A stretch of 16,410 nt of DNA from Dehalococcoidia bacterium (GCA_030691775.1 JAUYDN010000110.1:1-16410), one strand, 5' to 3'; shown: positions 5,935 to 13,470, numbered from the stretch's first letter. Made by a program: numbers and translations. The notes: generated by a model from the sequence alone, not told the origin.

Positions 5935-6666
5935 ATGCCAGGATTCTCCATTGACCCAATCAGAGTTATCACAAGGGGATGGTCTATGGGTAAGCTAGGA
6001 CGTACCCTTGTAACTACTTTCGTTGCTATGGTAGTAATAACTGCGTTTGTTGTTATTTCGCAACCAAGCATACTTCCTAAAAATCCTTATTATGGCATAA
6101 TTTCAGGCATTTGGATTTTGGGAATAATAGGGGTCTATCTTTGGTTAGGCATCTTATCAGAATCACCACGTATAAAAGTAACATTCGGTGGCGGTAATAG
6201 ACCTGGCAAGGAGGGAGTGGATGACCCATACCACGTAGGTGGGGCAATATTTGGCTTTGTGGCTATTATAAGTAATACGGGTGGTAAAAAGTTAAACCTT
6301 GAACCCAAGATGATTTTGCGAGATAAAAAGAATCAAAGGAAAATATTTGAGTCCTCTTTGATGCCCAGACTTCCTGTCCCAGAGACTCGGGTATTAGAAA
6401 GTAAAGTGGGTGAACACGTTGGCAAAAGCCCAGAATATTGCCCTGATTTATTAGTATTGGAACCAGATGAGACGAAAAAACATCGCCTTATGTTCTTTGT
6501 AGAAAAGGAATTTATAGATGTGATTGGTGTAGATGAACACGATACCGTTAAAGTATATAGCGCAGAATATAATTTGAAATTTGTAGACAAAGGGCTTGGG
6601 ATTGCGTTTGAGTGCGTAGATAAAGGTCGTAATAAATTTGAGAGCAAACGTTCACGGCTTCACTAA
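5935..6666 (+). CDS. Unknown two-TM protein with C-terminal soluble domain
   Basis: This 243-aa protein is not recognised. Residues about 24-42 and 53-74 are hydrophobic helices forming a membrane hairpin with a short loop containing PSILPKNPYYG. The remaining 165 residues are beta-rich in appearance (KVTFGGGNRPGKEGVDDPYH; then IFGFVAIISNTGGKKLNLEP), like an Ig-type fold, and would lie on the same side as the N-terminus. Start choice is uncertain. ATG 5935 has no Shine-Dalgarno sequence but lies 6 nt after a TAGAAT that could be a -10, the same geometry as at 615. ATG 5986, in frame, has AAGGGG 7 nt upstream. Composition is AT-rich compared with purL, suggesting accessory DNA. It stands alone between repeat-bearing spacers. 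Confidence 0.75.
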   Translation: MPGFSIDPIRVITRGWSMGKLGRTLVTTFVAMVVITAFVVISQPSILPKNPYYGIISGIWILGIIGVYLWLGILSESPRIKVTFGGGNRPGKEGVDDPYHVGGAIFGFVAIISNTGGKKLNLEPKMILRDKKNQRKIFESSLMPRLPVPETRVLESKVGEHVGKSPEYCPDLLVLEPDETKKHRLMFFVEKEFIDVIGVDEHDTVKVYSAEYNLKFVDKGLGIAFECVDKGRNKFESKRSRLH

Positions 6667-6926
6667 AACTTTATACTCTAAATTGTCTGAGGTAATAAGT
6701 TTAAGAAGTGTATCTCTAAATAGATATGGATTCTCACGATTGTTAAAACGCTATTCTAGCAAGGTAGGCATAGAAATGTTTACGATGCGTCAAGTATATA
6801 ATTGCCAAAAAGAGAAACTGATAGCTGACAACTAAAAACTGTCAACTGACTACTCGTTTCCCCCCGTAGCTTTCGCTCCCCTTTTCTGTTATCATAAAGT
6901 TGGTTGCCGCCACCGAACAAAATTCT
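6667..6926. other. Spacer before purL
   Basis: 260 nt with no supported gene. A 65-codon plus-strand frame (6638-6835) overlaps the end of the membrane protein and has no ribosome binding site. The spacer holds a GCTGACAACT motif (6824-6833) and a possible -10, TATCAT (6890-6895), before purL; no good -35 was found. Confidence 0.5.
6824..6833 (+). repeat. GCTGACAACT, near copy of the AACTGACAACT motif
   Basis: Differs only at the first position from the shared motif and is followed by a second partial copy, ACTGTCAACTGAC. Confidence 0.4.
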
Positions 6927-9779
6927 ATGCACAGAATTGAAGTCCGGCTCAAACCCCACCTCCCGGATGCCCGCGCCCTCGGGCTGGTCAAGGATATTTC
7001 CGATTCAAGCATCAAGACCGCTCAATCCGCTTCTGTCACGGATGTTTACTATTTAGACGCCCGCTTACCCAAAGCTCAAGTCGAAGCTATTTGCCGCGAA
7101 CTGCTCGCCGACCCCGTCACCCAGGACTATGCGTATGATGCTCCCGTAGGTGAAACGGAATCCGGCTGTCATGACATCGAGGTTGCCTATAACGCCGGCG
7201 TCGTCGACCCGGTGGAAGAAAGCGTGATGAAGGCAATCCGCGACCTGGGCATCACATCGGTCAAGGCAGTCAAGACCGCAAAGCGCTATATCATCAGCGG
7301 CCGGGTAACGGCAAAGCAGATGGAGGAGATTTCCTCCAAGCTCCTCGTCAATCCTATCATCCAGCACACTATTCCCGCCGGACGGTACAGGTTCACGAAA
7401 AACCCGCGCTATCATTTTAAGCTGGTGGAGATAGATTTACTCAAAGCCTCGAAATCTGAGCTGGCAGAGCTACGCAAACAGTTCGGCTTCAACGACCTCG
7501 AGTTCGACGCTATCCTGGACTATTACAAACAGCAGAATAGAAACCCCACGGATGTGGAGCTTGAGACCCTCGCGCAGACGTGGTCGGAGCACTGCGTCCA
7601 CAAGACCTTCAAGGCAAGAATTACCTATGACAGTCAGGTGGTCAATAACCTGCTGAAGAGCACCGTAGCCAAAGCCACCCAGGAATTGAACAAGCCGTGG
7701 TGTCTCTCCGTTTTCATGGATAACGCCGGCGTCATCGAGTTCGATGATGAGTGGGCGCTCTGCTTCAAGGTGGAGACGCACAACCACCCTTCGGCGGTGG
7801 AGCCTTACGGCGGTGCGGCGACGGGTATCGGCGGGGTGGTGCGTGACCCGCTCGGTACGGGACTGGGAGCCAAGCCAATCGCCAATACGGATGTCTTCTG
7901 TTTCGGACCGCCGGATTTCCCGCATAAAAAACTACCCGCAGGCGTCCTGCATCCCCGCCGCATCTTCAAGGGGGTGCGCGCCGGCGTGGCGGACTATGGC
8001 AACCGGCTCGGTATCCCCACGCTCAACGGTGCCGTGCTGTTCGATGAAAACTACCTCGCGAACCCGCTTGTCTTCTGCGGCACGCTGGGTCTGATGCCCA
8101 AAGACAAATCACAACGGGGCAAACAAAAACCGGGTGATTTAGTGGTACTGGTTGGAGGCAGGACGGGGCGTGACGGCATTCACGGTGTCACCTTCGCTTC
8201 CGAGCAACTGACCGATGCCTCCGGCGAGAAGTCGTTCACTTCCGTCCAGATTGGCAACGCCATCGTGGAAAAGAAGATGCTGGATGTCATCCTGCAGGCG
8301 CGGGATAAGGGTTTGTACTGCCGTATTACGGATGTTGGTGGCGGTGGGTTATCATCGGCGGTGGGGGAGATGGGGGCGGAAACAGGGGTGCGTGTCGACC
8401 TGGAAAAGGTGCCCCTCAAGTACGCCGGGCTTTCTTACACGGAAATCTGGATATCGGAATCGCAGGAACGGATGATTATCGCCGTGCCGCCAGAGAATAT
8501 CGATGAACTGCTCAAGCTCTTCGCCAGCGAGGATGTCGAGGCTACCGTCATCGGTGAGTTCGCCGGTGATAAACACCTGCGACTCTTTTACCAGGGCAAG
8601 CAGGTTGGCGCTCTTTCCATGGACTTCCTACACGAGGGCAGACCTCAATGGCAGATGAAAGCAATCTGGCAACCGCCGCGTCATCCCGAACCGCGTTTCG
8701 CCCAGCCGGCAGACCTCGGCAAGTCGCTGAAAGACATCCTCGCAACATGGAATGTCTGTAGCAAGGAGTGGGTTATCCGCCAGTACGACCACGAGGTGCA
8801 AGGCGGGAGTGTGCTCAAGCCGCTCGTCGGCACGGCAAATGACGGTCCCGGCGATGCCTCTATTATCCGGCCGGTTTTAAACTCAGATAAAGGCGCAATC
8901 ATTTCCTGCGGGCTCAATCCGCAGTACGGAAAAATCGATGCCTACTGGATGGCGGCATCGGCAATCGATGAAGCCTTAAGACAGGTAATCGCCGTCGGCG
9001 GCAATCTTAAAGAGGTGGCGCTCCTGGATAACTTCTGCTGGGGCGATACCCGCCGCCCGGAAATGCTCGCCGCGCTGGTGAGGGCGGCACAGGCTTGCTA
9101 CGACATGGCGGTGGTCTACGGCACGCCGTTCATCTCCGGCAAGGATAGTCTCTATAACGAGTTCGAATACCAGGGCAAGCTTATCTCCATCCCTCACACT
9201 CTGCTCATCTCCGCGCTCGGCGTAATGGATGATGTCGGCCGCGCCGTTTCGATGGACTTCAAGCAGGCGGGTGATGCCATCTACGTGGTGGGCGCAACCC
9301 GGAACGAACTGGGTGGCTCGGCGTATTTCCTGACCCGGGACGCGGTTGGCAACAACGTGCCGAAGGTCTTCCCCACAACCGCCAGGACGCTTATGGAAAA
9401 ACTCAGCCAGGCAACCGCGAAAGGTCTGGTGCGGTCTTGCCACGATTGCTCGGAGGGGGGTATCGGAGTTGCGGTGGCGGAAATGGCGTTCGCCGGCGGG
9501 CTGGGCGCAAGAATCAACCTGAAATCAGTCCCGCTCGCAGACAAGATAACCCGCGATGATTACATTCTTTTCTCGGAATCCAACAGCCGGTTTATCGTGG
9601 AAGTGGCGCCGGAGAAGAAAATAGCCTTCGAGAAGACCTTGCAAGGCGTGACATTCGCAGAAATCGGCAGGGTCAGAGCAGGCAGGTTTGTGGAGGTACG
9701 GGGGTTAAACGGTGAGCGTGTATTACGCGAGAGAATCGAGGAGCTGAAGGAGGCGTGGCAAAAGCCACTGCGGTGGTAA
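6927..9779 (+). CDS. purL: Phosphoribosylformylglycinamidine synthase, PurL with PurS-like N-terminus
   Basis: This 950-aa FGAM synthase catalytic subunit converts FGAR, ATP and ammonia (from PurQ) to FGAM in de novo purine synthesis. Residues about 1-75 (starting MHRIEVRLKPHLPDARALG) and about 82-150 (HDIEVAYNAGVVDPVEESVM) look like two PurS-type modules, followed by a linker and the catalytic part. Diagnostic motifs are SEHCVHKTF (220-228), VETHNHPSAVEPYGGAATG (282-300), DVGGGGLSSAVGEM, VGTANDGPGDAS (about 634-645), SGKDSLYNEF (about 737-746) and CHDCSEGGIGVAVAEMAF (about 838-855). It is longer than PurL that partners a separate PurS (about 740 aa) and shorter than the proteobacterial single-chain enzyme (about 1300 aa), because the glutaminase domain is missing. 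The ATG at 6927 is preferred because the protein then starts directly at the PurS-like strand; a TTG at 6900 in frame is the alternative. Neither has a clear Shine-Dalgarno sequence. Confidence 0.95.
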   Translation: MHRIEVRLKPHLPDARALGLVKDISDSSIKTAQSASVTDVYYLDARLPKAQVEAICRELLADPVTQDYAYDAPVGETESGCHDIEVAYNAGVVDPVEESVMKAIRDLGITSVKAVKTAKRYIISGRVTAKQMEEISSKLLVNPIIQHTIPAGRYRFTKNPRYHFKLVEIDLLKASKSELAELRKQFGFNDLEFDAILDYYKQQNRNPTDVELETLAQTWSEHCVHKTFKARITYDSQVVNNLLKSTVAKATQELNKPWCLSVFMDNAGVIEFDDEWALCFKVETHNHPSAVEPYGGAATGIGGVVRDPLGTGLGAKPIANTDVFCFGPPDFPHKKLPAGVLHPRRIFKGVRAGVADYGNRLGIPTLNGAVLFDENYLANPLVFCGTLGLMPKDKSQRGKQKPGDLVVLVGGRTGRDGIHGVTFASEQLTDASGEKSFTSVQIGNAIVEKKMLDVILQARDKGLYCRITDVGGGGLSSAVGEMGAETGVRVDLEKVPLKYAGLSYTEIWISESQERMIIAVPPENIDELLKLFASEDVEATVIGEFAGDKHLRLFYQGKQVGALSMDFLHEGRPQWQMKAIWQPPRHPEPRFAQPADLGKSLKDILATWNVCSKEWVIRQYDHEVQGGSVLKPLVGTANDGPGDASIIRPVLNSDKGAIISCGLNPQYGKIDAYWMAASAIDEALRQVIAVGGNLKEVALLDNFCWGDTRRPEMLAALVRAAQACYDMAVVYGTPFISGKDSLYNEFEYQGKLISIPHTLLISALGVMDDVGRAVSMDFKQAGDAIYVVGATRNELGGSAYFLTRDAVGNNVPKVFPTTARTLMEKLSQATAKGLVRSCHDCSEGGIGVAVAEMAFAGGLGARINLKSVPLADKITRDDYILFSESNSRFIVEVAPEKKIAFEKTLQGVTFAEIGRVRAGRFVEVRGLNGERVLRERIEELKEAWQKPLRW

Positions 9780-9836
9780 ATACGAAGGATAATTTCCTCT
9801 CCCTCGAGGGGCTTTGTATCAAAAGTCGAGTAGCCT

Positions 9837-9941
9837 TGTCACCCTGACCCCGATGAAAATCGGGGGAAGGGTCTCCCTGCCTACTGAGTAGTGTCGGAGA
9901 TTCTTCGTTCATCCGACTCCGTCGGACTCCTCAGAATGACA
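9837..9941 (+). repeat. Dispersed element, copy 1 of an inverted pair around purQ
   Basis: It starts TGTCACCCTGACCCCGATGA and ends TCAGAATGACA. Inside are a CCCCGAT-GAAA-ATCGGGG hairpin, AAGGGTCTCC, GGAGATTCTTCG and a TCCGAC-TCC-GTCGGA hairpin (9912-9926). The reverse complement of 11134-11223 follows the same order with a shorter and different centre. Confidence 0.8.
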
Positions 9942-9974
9942 TTTTAGGCAACGCCCTCGAGGAGAGAATAAAAG

Positions 9975-10009
9975 TGAGGGTGATAAAGAAAATAAAGACC
10001 TCACCCTCA
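9975..10009. repeat. 9-bp inverted repeat TGAGGGTGA / TCACCCTCA
   Basis: Perfect arms at 9975-9983 and 10001-10009 with a 17-nt A-rich loop. No T-run follows on either strand, so a terminator is not favoured. Confidence 0.6.
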
Positions 10010-10038
10010 TCTCGAGAGGTTGTCTGATAATTCCCTGG

Positions 10039-10061
10039 ATGGTCGGGTCAAGCCCGACCAT
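10039..10061. repeat. 9-bp hairpin ATGGTCGGG / CCCGACCAT
   Basis: Perfect arms at 10039-10047 and 10053-10061 with loop TCAAG. It resembles a palindromic intergenic unit seen in many bacterial genomes. Confidence 0.7.
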
Positions 10062-10071
10062 GACAAACAGA

Positions 10072-10107
10072 GATGTTGGATTCCAGCTTCCGCTGGAATC
10101 CAACATC
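10072..10107. repeat. 16-bp perfect hairpin between purL and purQ
   Basis: GATGTTGGATTCCAGC (10072-10087) is followed by the loop TTCC and its exact reverse complement (10092-10107). No T-tract follows, so it is a stable repeat-type structure rather than a standard terminator, though it could affect the purL-purQ transcript. Confidence 0.8.
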
Positions 10108-10114
10108 CACAAAT

Positions 10115-10166
10115 TGTCATACCCGCCCTTCGTTGCGCTCAGGGTAAACTCCGGCTGGTATCCAGA
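10115..10166 (+). repeat. 52-nt dispersed intergenic element, copy 2
   Basis: Same length as 5520-5571, with identical final 30 nt and identical opening TGTCATACC. Confidence 0.8.
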
Positions 10167-10272
10167 TGTGAACAAAGCGCTATAGTAGTAAAAATCATTT
10201 TCCGACAGCCTCAGTAACAACACAGATAAAAGTGTTCGGCATGTGTAAGAGAAATCAAATTGGTTCAAAGAT

Positions 10273-11046
10273 ATGGTAAATAAGGTTAAAGTCCTGGTAC
10301 TGCGCGGTCCCGGCACCAACTGTGACGGTGAAGCAGTTTTTGCTTTCGAGCAGGCAGGCGCGACTGCTACACGTGTTCATATCAACCAGCTTATCCGCAA
10401 GGAAATCAGCTTGTTTGATTTCCAGATAATGGTGGTACCCGGAGGCTTTCTCTACGGCGATGACATCGCCGCGGGCAAAGTCCTTGCCAACGAACTTAAA
10501 GTAAAGCTGGGCGAGGAAGTCGCGCGGTTTATCGATGACGGACGGCTGATTCTCGGCATCTGCAACGGGTTCCAGGTGCTGGTAAAGGCAGGAATCCTGC
10601 CGCGACTTAAAAAAGGAGAGCCGCAACGGCTCACTCTCACGAATAATGATTCCGGTAAGTTCGAGTGCCGCTGGGTGTACCTGAACGTCAACCGGAAGAG
10701 TCCATGTGTTTTCACAAAGGGTATGGAACGCATGTATATCCCCGTTGCGCATGGTGAGGGCAAAATCGCGGGTGATTTAACCGCCATCACGGATAAAAAT
10801 ATCGTGGTCACGTATATGGATGAGAAGGGCAACCAGAGTGCCGGTTATCCCTGGAACCCCAACGGGTCGATGCGTGATATAGCCGGTATCTGCGATGACT
10901 CCGGACGGGTGTTTGCGCTGATGCCCCACCCCGAACGCCACATCCGCGGCACTCAGCACCCGCAATGGACGCGGTTCGGGGCAAAGAAGCATGGCGATGG
11001 TTTCCCGGTGTTCCAGAACGCGGTTAAATACGCCGCAACCATTTGA
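10273..11046 (+). CDS. purQ: FGAM synthase glutaminase subunit PurQ
   Basis: This 257-aa class I glutamine amidotransferase hydrolyses glutamine and channels ammonia to PurL. The opening strand reads VKVLVLRGPGTNCDGE, followed by VVPGGFLYGDDIAAGKVL (about 54-71). The catalytic nucleophile is C97 in LGICNGFQVL. H219 and E221 in MPHPERH complete the triad. It is somewhat longer than Bacillus-type PurQ (about 227 aa). The ATG at 10273 has no clear Shine-Dalgarno sequence and follows nearly 500 nt of repeats after purL, so an internal promoter or a long structured intercistronic region must be assumed. Inverted copies of one repeat family flank the gene (9837-9941 and 11134-11223). Confidence 0.95.
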   Translation: MVNKVKVLVLRGPGTNCDGEAVFAFEQAGATATRVHINQLIRKEISLFDFQIMVVPGGFLYGDDIAAGKVLANELKVKLGEEVARFIDDGRLILGICNGFQVLVKAGILPRLKKGEPQRLTLTNNDSGKFECRWVYLNVNRKSPCVFTKGMERMYIPVAHGEGKIAGDLTAITDKNIVVTYMDEKGNQSAGYPWNPNGSMRDIAGICDDSGRVFALMPHPERHIRGTQHPQWTRFGAKKHGDGFPVFQNAVKYAATI

Positions 11047-11084
11047 CCCCCCATCCACCCCTCCCCTCCCAAATGCCAAACATC

Positions 11085-11095
11085 AACTGACAACT
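11085..11095 (+). repeat. AACTGACAACT motif, copy 2
   Basis: Exact 11-mer in the spacer after purQ, followed by ATC as in the copy at 14614. Confidence 0.5.
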
Positions 11096-11133
11096 ATCAA
11101 GGAATTGCCAAAATACAAGTTCCAAAAACAAAC

Positions 11134-11223
11134 TGTCATTCTGAGCGTTAGCGAAGAATCTCCTTCACCTATTGGGCAGGCACGGAGACCCTTCCCCCGG
11201 TTTTCATCGGGGTCAGGGTGACA
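11134..11223 (-). repeat. Dispersed element, copy 2 of the inverted pair around purQ
   Basis: 90 nt reading TGTCATTCTGAG at the left and GGTCAGGGTGACA at the right. It is the inverted counterpart of 9837-9941. Both ends and the AAGGGTCTCC and GGAGATTCTTCG blocks are conserved while the central segment differs. The inner hairpin carries a G-T wobble in place of one pair of copy 1. Confidence 0.8.
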
Positions 11224-11243
11224 GTGAGATACTTACCTGTTCA

Positions 11244-11444
11244 TCACCATTTCTTGCCCACTGCCGCCAGTGGTGCCACGGCAAGCCACAAAATGATTGT
11301 AAACAGCATCGCCGCGGGGTAATTAATATCCTTCACCACTGTATCGGTGAAAAGTTTGTGCGCGTTGGCATTCCAGAGCAACATCAGGATAAGGGAGCTG
11401 ATAAAAAAGCCGGGAATCGCCGCCAGGATTCTAAAGTAACCCAT
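11244..11444 (-). CDS. Small two-TM membrane protein (66 aa), unknown function
   Basis: It starts MGYFRILAAIPGFFISSLIL and has two hydrophobic helices, residues about 5-24 and 42-62, joined by a polar loop with NAHKLFTDTVVKD. It ends in GKKW, so both ends probably face the cytoplasm. A strong ribosome binding site AGAGGAGG lies 4 nt before the ATG and sits inside a small palindrome (11449-11461). No family is recognised. It lies between the purQ-side repeat and a repeat motif at 11474-11490, with no co-directional partner within 480 nt. Confidence 0.75.
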   Translation of the reverse strand: MGYFRILAAIPGFFISSLILMLLWNANAHKLFTDTVVKDINYPAAMLFTIILWLAVAPLAAVGKKW

Positions 11445-11448
11445 AAGA

Positions 11449-11461
11449 CCTCCTCTGGAGG
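11449..11461 (-). promoter_or_regulatory. Ribosome binding site inside a CCTCC-AGA-GGAGG palindrome
   Basis: On the minus strand CCTCC is followed by AGA and GGAGG, 4 nt before the ATG. The GGAGG could pair with the CCTCC just upstream and reduce initiation, although a 3-nt loop and 5 bp make a modest hairpin. Confidence 0.35.
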
Positions 11462-11473
11462 AAATTCTAATAT

Positions 11474-11490
11474 CTAATATCTAAACCCTA
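11474..11490 (+). repeat. Short dispersed intergenic motif, copy 2
   Basis: CTAATATCTAAACCCTA differs from 4494-4510 at one position, and is preceded by a further CTAATAT (11467-11473). Confidence 0.5.
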
Positions 11491-11645
11491 AACGATGGGA
11501 AATGTCAAAAACCACAAAACTTCATCGCCGATAGAATTCGGGGGTCTGCAATGACATAAAAATGGCACAAGACGGAAACTTATGTAAGGACTTTTAGACT
11601 TCCTTTACTCTATGCTGTAGCCAACAGGGAAAAAGGAGGGGACCG

Positions 11646-11945
11646 ATGAAGTTCCTGGTGGCTGTGAACGGATTGCCGGGAAAGACCGCCTCTCCCGAGG
11701 AGATGTTCTCCCGTCTCAGCGCGCAGTGGATGTGGGTCAGAGACCACCGGCGTCCCACCGGTAATGAAACGCCTGCACCGGCGGCAGAGGACGCTGATAT
11801 TACCGCCGTCGGAATGTGCATCGCAGAGAGCGAATCGCTGGAGCGGCTGAGCGCGGACATCGTGAGGATGCCGGGGGCGGGAATCTTGAGTATCAGCGTA
11901 CGCCCCCTCTCACCGCTTCGCAGGCAGGTTGTCAGCCAGGGTTAA
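11646..11945 (+). CDS. Small hypothetical protein, possibly ferredoxin-fold (muconolactone isomerase-like)
   Basis: This 99-aa protein starts MKFLVAVNGLPGKTASPEEM behind AAGGAGG about 8 nt upstream, so it is very likely expressed. The order beta strand (KFLVAVN), helix (PEEMFSRLSAQWMWVRDH), strand (ITAVGMCIAES), helix (SLERLSADIVRMPGA) and strand (ILSISVRPLSP) fits a dimeric alpha/beta-barrel or ferredoxin-like fold. The ES..LE.L...P.....I.V.PL ending recalls muconolactone isomerase-type proteins, but identity is low and a catalytic role is not claimed. Its last 14 nt overlap the convergent radical SAM gene. Confidence 0.75.
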   Translation: MKFLVAVNGLPGKTASPEEMFSRLSAQWMWVRDHRRPTGNETPAPAAEDADITAVGMCIAESESLERLSADIVRMPGAGILSISVRPLSPLRRQVVSQG

Positions 11946-13470
11946 CCAGGCGCCACGGTAATGCCTGCTTCGCCCCCCATTTTTCGTGGGCATAGAAACC
12001 GGCATCAAGCCCTCCCTCCCCCAGCACCCGAGACCATTCTGCCAGTGTAGTGTTTTCCATGCGTGCCAGCACCTCACCCACCCGCTCATCACCGCGCGAC
12101 AGTACCGCCTGCACCTCTGCCCACTCGATACTCTCATTCTTAACACTAATCCCCTGCGACGGCAGGTTCTTTTTGAGGAGTGATAATCGGTGTTTGAGCA
12201 CAGGCAGTAACTCCATACCATATCGCTGGAAAGGTGTCCCCGCTTTGGGCACAAATGGTGAGATTGTAAGCACAATACGACTGCCGGGACGCTGCCTGTC
12301 CAGTATTTCTTTGCATTTCGTCACCAGCCGCACTGTTTCCTCAATATCCTCGTCGGTTTCAGTGGGCAAGCCAATCATAAAATACAGTTTGAGCTGTTTC
12401 ACGCCCTGAACGGCGGTTTTTTCCACCGCATCCAGGATATCATCCTCGTCGATGCCCTTGTGGATAAATGTGCGCAAACGCTGGGAGCCAGCTTCCGGAG
12501 CAAGGGCGACCGTGTGCGTACCGCCCCGCACCACCTCTCCCAGCACCATCGACGGTAAGGGTTTGATGCGTAACGAGCTGACGGAAATGTCCGCGCCCAT
12601 GTCACGCAGACAGCTGACAAGCTCTTCTATTTGCGGGTGGTCGGTGACCGCCGGTCCCACCAGCCCCAGTTTCCTGCGTACTTTTAACCCCGCCTCTGCC
12701 TGTGAAATGAGGTTTTCCAGTGACCGGAACCTTGCCGGGCGGTAGGCACAACTTACAAGGCAGAAACGGCACCCGTAACGGCAACCCCGCTGGATTTCTA
12801 ACAGGTACATATCTCCAAGCTCGGTGTCACGGGTGAGAACAGTGGAGTGTACGGGAAAACTGTCCAGGTCGGCGAGGAACTGGCGGGTCACCTTATCTTT
12901 TGAGTGGCGGGGCACATACACACCGGGAAGCTTTGCCAGTTCCTTGAGCAATGTTTGCCTGTCTTCACTGGCGCCCTCTTTCATCAAAGGTAGCAGGGCG
13001 GGCAAGAGCGCCTCTGCCTCTCCGATTCCAACCGCATCCAGGAACGGCGCCAGTGGCATGGGATTGGCGGTTAAACACGGTCCGCCGGCGATGACCAACG
13101 GGTGGGTCTCATCACGGTCTTTTGAATGGAGGGGAATACCGGCCGCTTTTAAGACCTGCACCACGTTGAAGTAGTCAAGCTCGTAGCTCACGGAAAAGGC
13201 AAGCACCGCAAAGTCAGTCAGCGGACGCTGTGACTCCATCGCCAGACCTGGTTCGGTGTCACCGGGATTCCAGAAGACGCGCTCGCAAACGGCATCCGGG
13301 CGCTCATTGACGAAGCGGTAGATTGCCTGGACGCCGAGGTTGGACATGCCGATATAATAGGAATTGGGGTAAATGAGGGCAACCGGTAGCTTGCCACCCC
13401 AGTCTTTAATGACGGCGCCCGTCTCGCGGGAGAGCCTTGCGCGGATATCTTTAACCTGTTCCCAGGACAT
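11932..13470 (-). CDS. Radical SAM protein with N-terminal B12-binding-like domain (TIGR03960-like)
   Basis: This 512-aa protein carries the radical SAM cluster motif CRYGCRFC: C230, C234 and C237 bind the [4Fe-4S] cluster that cleaves S-adenosylmethionine. C241 is an additional nearby cysteine. The first about 150 residues (PVALIYPNSYYIGMSNLGVQ; VLAFSVSYELDYFNV; PLVIAGGPCLTANPMPL) resemble the Rossmann-like B12-binding domain found before many radical SAM cores, but no DxHxxG cobalamin-ligand motif is seen. Later segments (LAPEAGSQRLR, LYFMIGLPTETDEDI, FVPKAGTPFQR) are typical of radical SAM barrels of the methylthiotransferase/Elp3-like group. The layout matches an uncharacterised family (TIGR03960-type); the substrate is unknown. 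The start has AAAGAGG 3 nt before the ATG, within a CCTC-CAAA-GAGG palindrome. It follows the TPR gene by 36 nt. Confidence 0.9.
   Translation of the reverse strand: MSWEQVKDIRARLSRETGAVIKDWGGKLPVALIYPNSYYIGMSNLGVQAIYRFVNERPDAVCERVFWNPGDTEPGLAMESQRPLTDFAVLAFSVSYELDYFNVVQVLKAAGIPLHSKDRDETHPLVIAGGPCLTANPMPLAPFLDAVGIGEAEALLPALLPLMKEGASEDRQTLLKELAKLPGVYVPRHSKDKVTRQFLADLDSFPVHSTVLTRDTELGDMYLLEIQRGCRYGCRFCLVSCAYRPARFRSLENLISQAEAGLKVRRKLGLVGPAVTDHPQIEELVSCLRDMGADISVSSLRIKPLPSMVLGEVVRGGTHTVALAPEAGSQRLRTFIHKGIDEDDILDAVEKTAVQGVKQLKLYFMIGLPTETDEDIEETVRLVTKCKEILDRQRPGSRIVLTISPFVPKAGTPFQRYGMELLPVLKHRLSLLKKNLPSQGISVKNESIEWAEVQAVLSRGDERVGEVLARMENTTLAEWSRVLGEGGLDAGFYAHEKWGAKQALPWRLVNPG

Larger units (their letters stand above)
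9780..10272. other. Repeat mosaic separating purL and purQ
   Basis: About 490 nt without a credible gene. In order it holds the perfect palindrome CCCTCGAGGG (9801-9810), a 105-nt element (9837-9941) that recurs inverted after purQ, a TGAGGGTGA/TCACCCTCA inverted repeat (9975-10009), a 9-bp hairpin (10039-10061), a 16-bp hairpin (10072-10107) and the second copy of the 52-nt element (10115-10166). Frames on either strand across this stretch are repeat translations. Confidence 0.75.

Noticed and set aside
6638..6835. 65-codon plus-strand frame after the two-TM protein
   Set aside because: It overlaps the end of that gene, lacks a ribosome binding site and runs into the repeat motif; no support for a gene.
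10072..10107. 16-bp hairpin as a rho-independent terminator of purL
   Set aside because: No T-run follows the stem on either strand, and it sits among other palindromic repeats about 290 nt after the stop codon.
9909..10319. 136-codon minus-strand frame across the purL-purQ spacer
   Set aside because: It consists of translated palindromic repeats and runs into purQ on the other strand.
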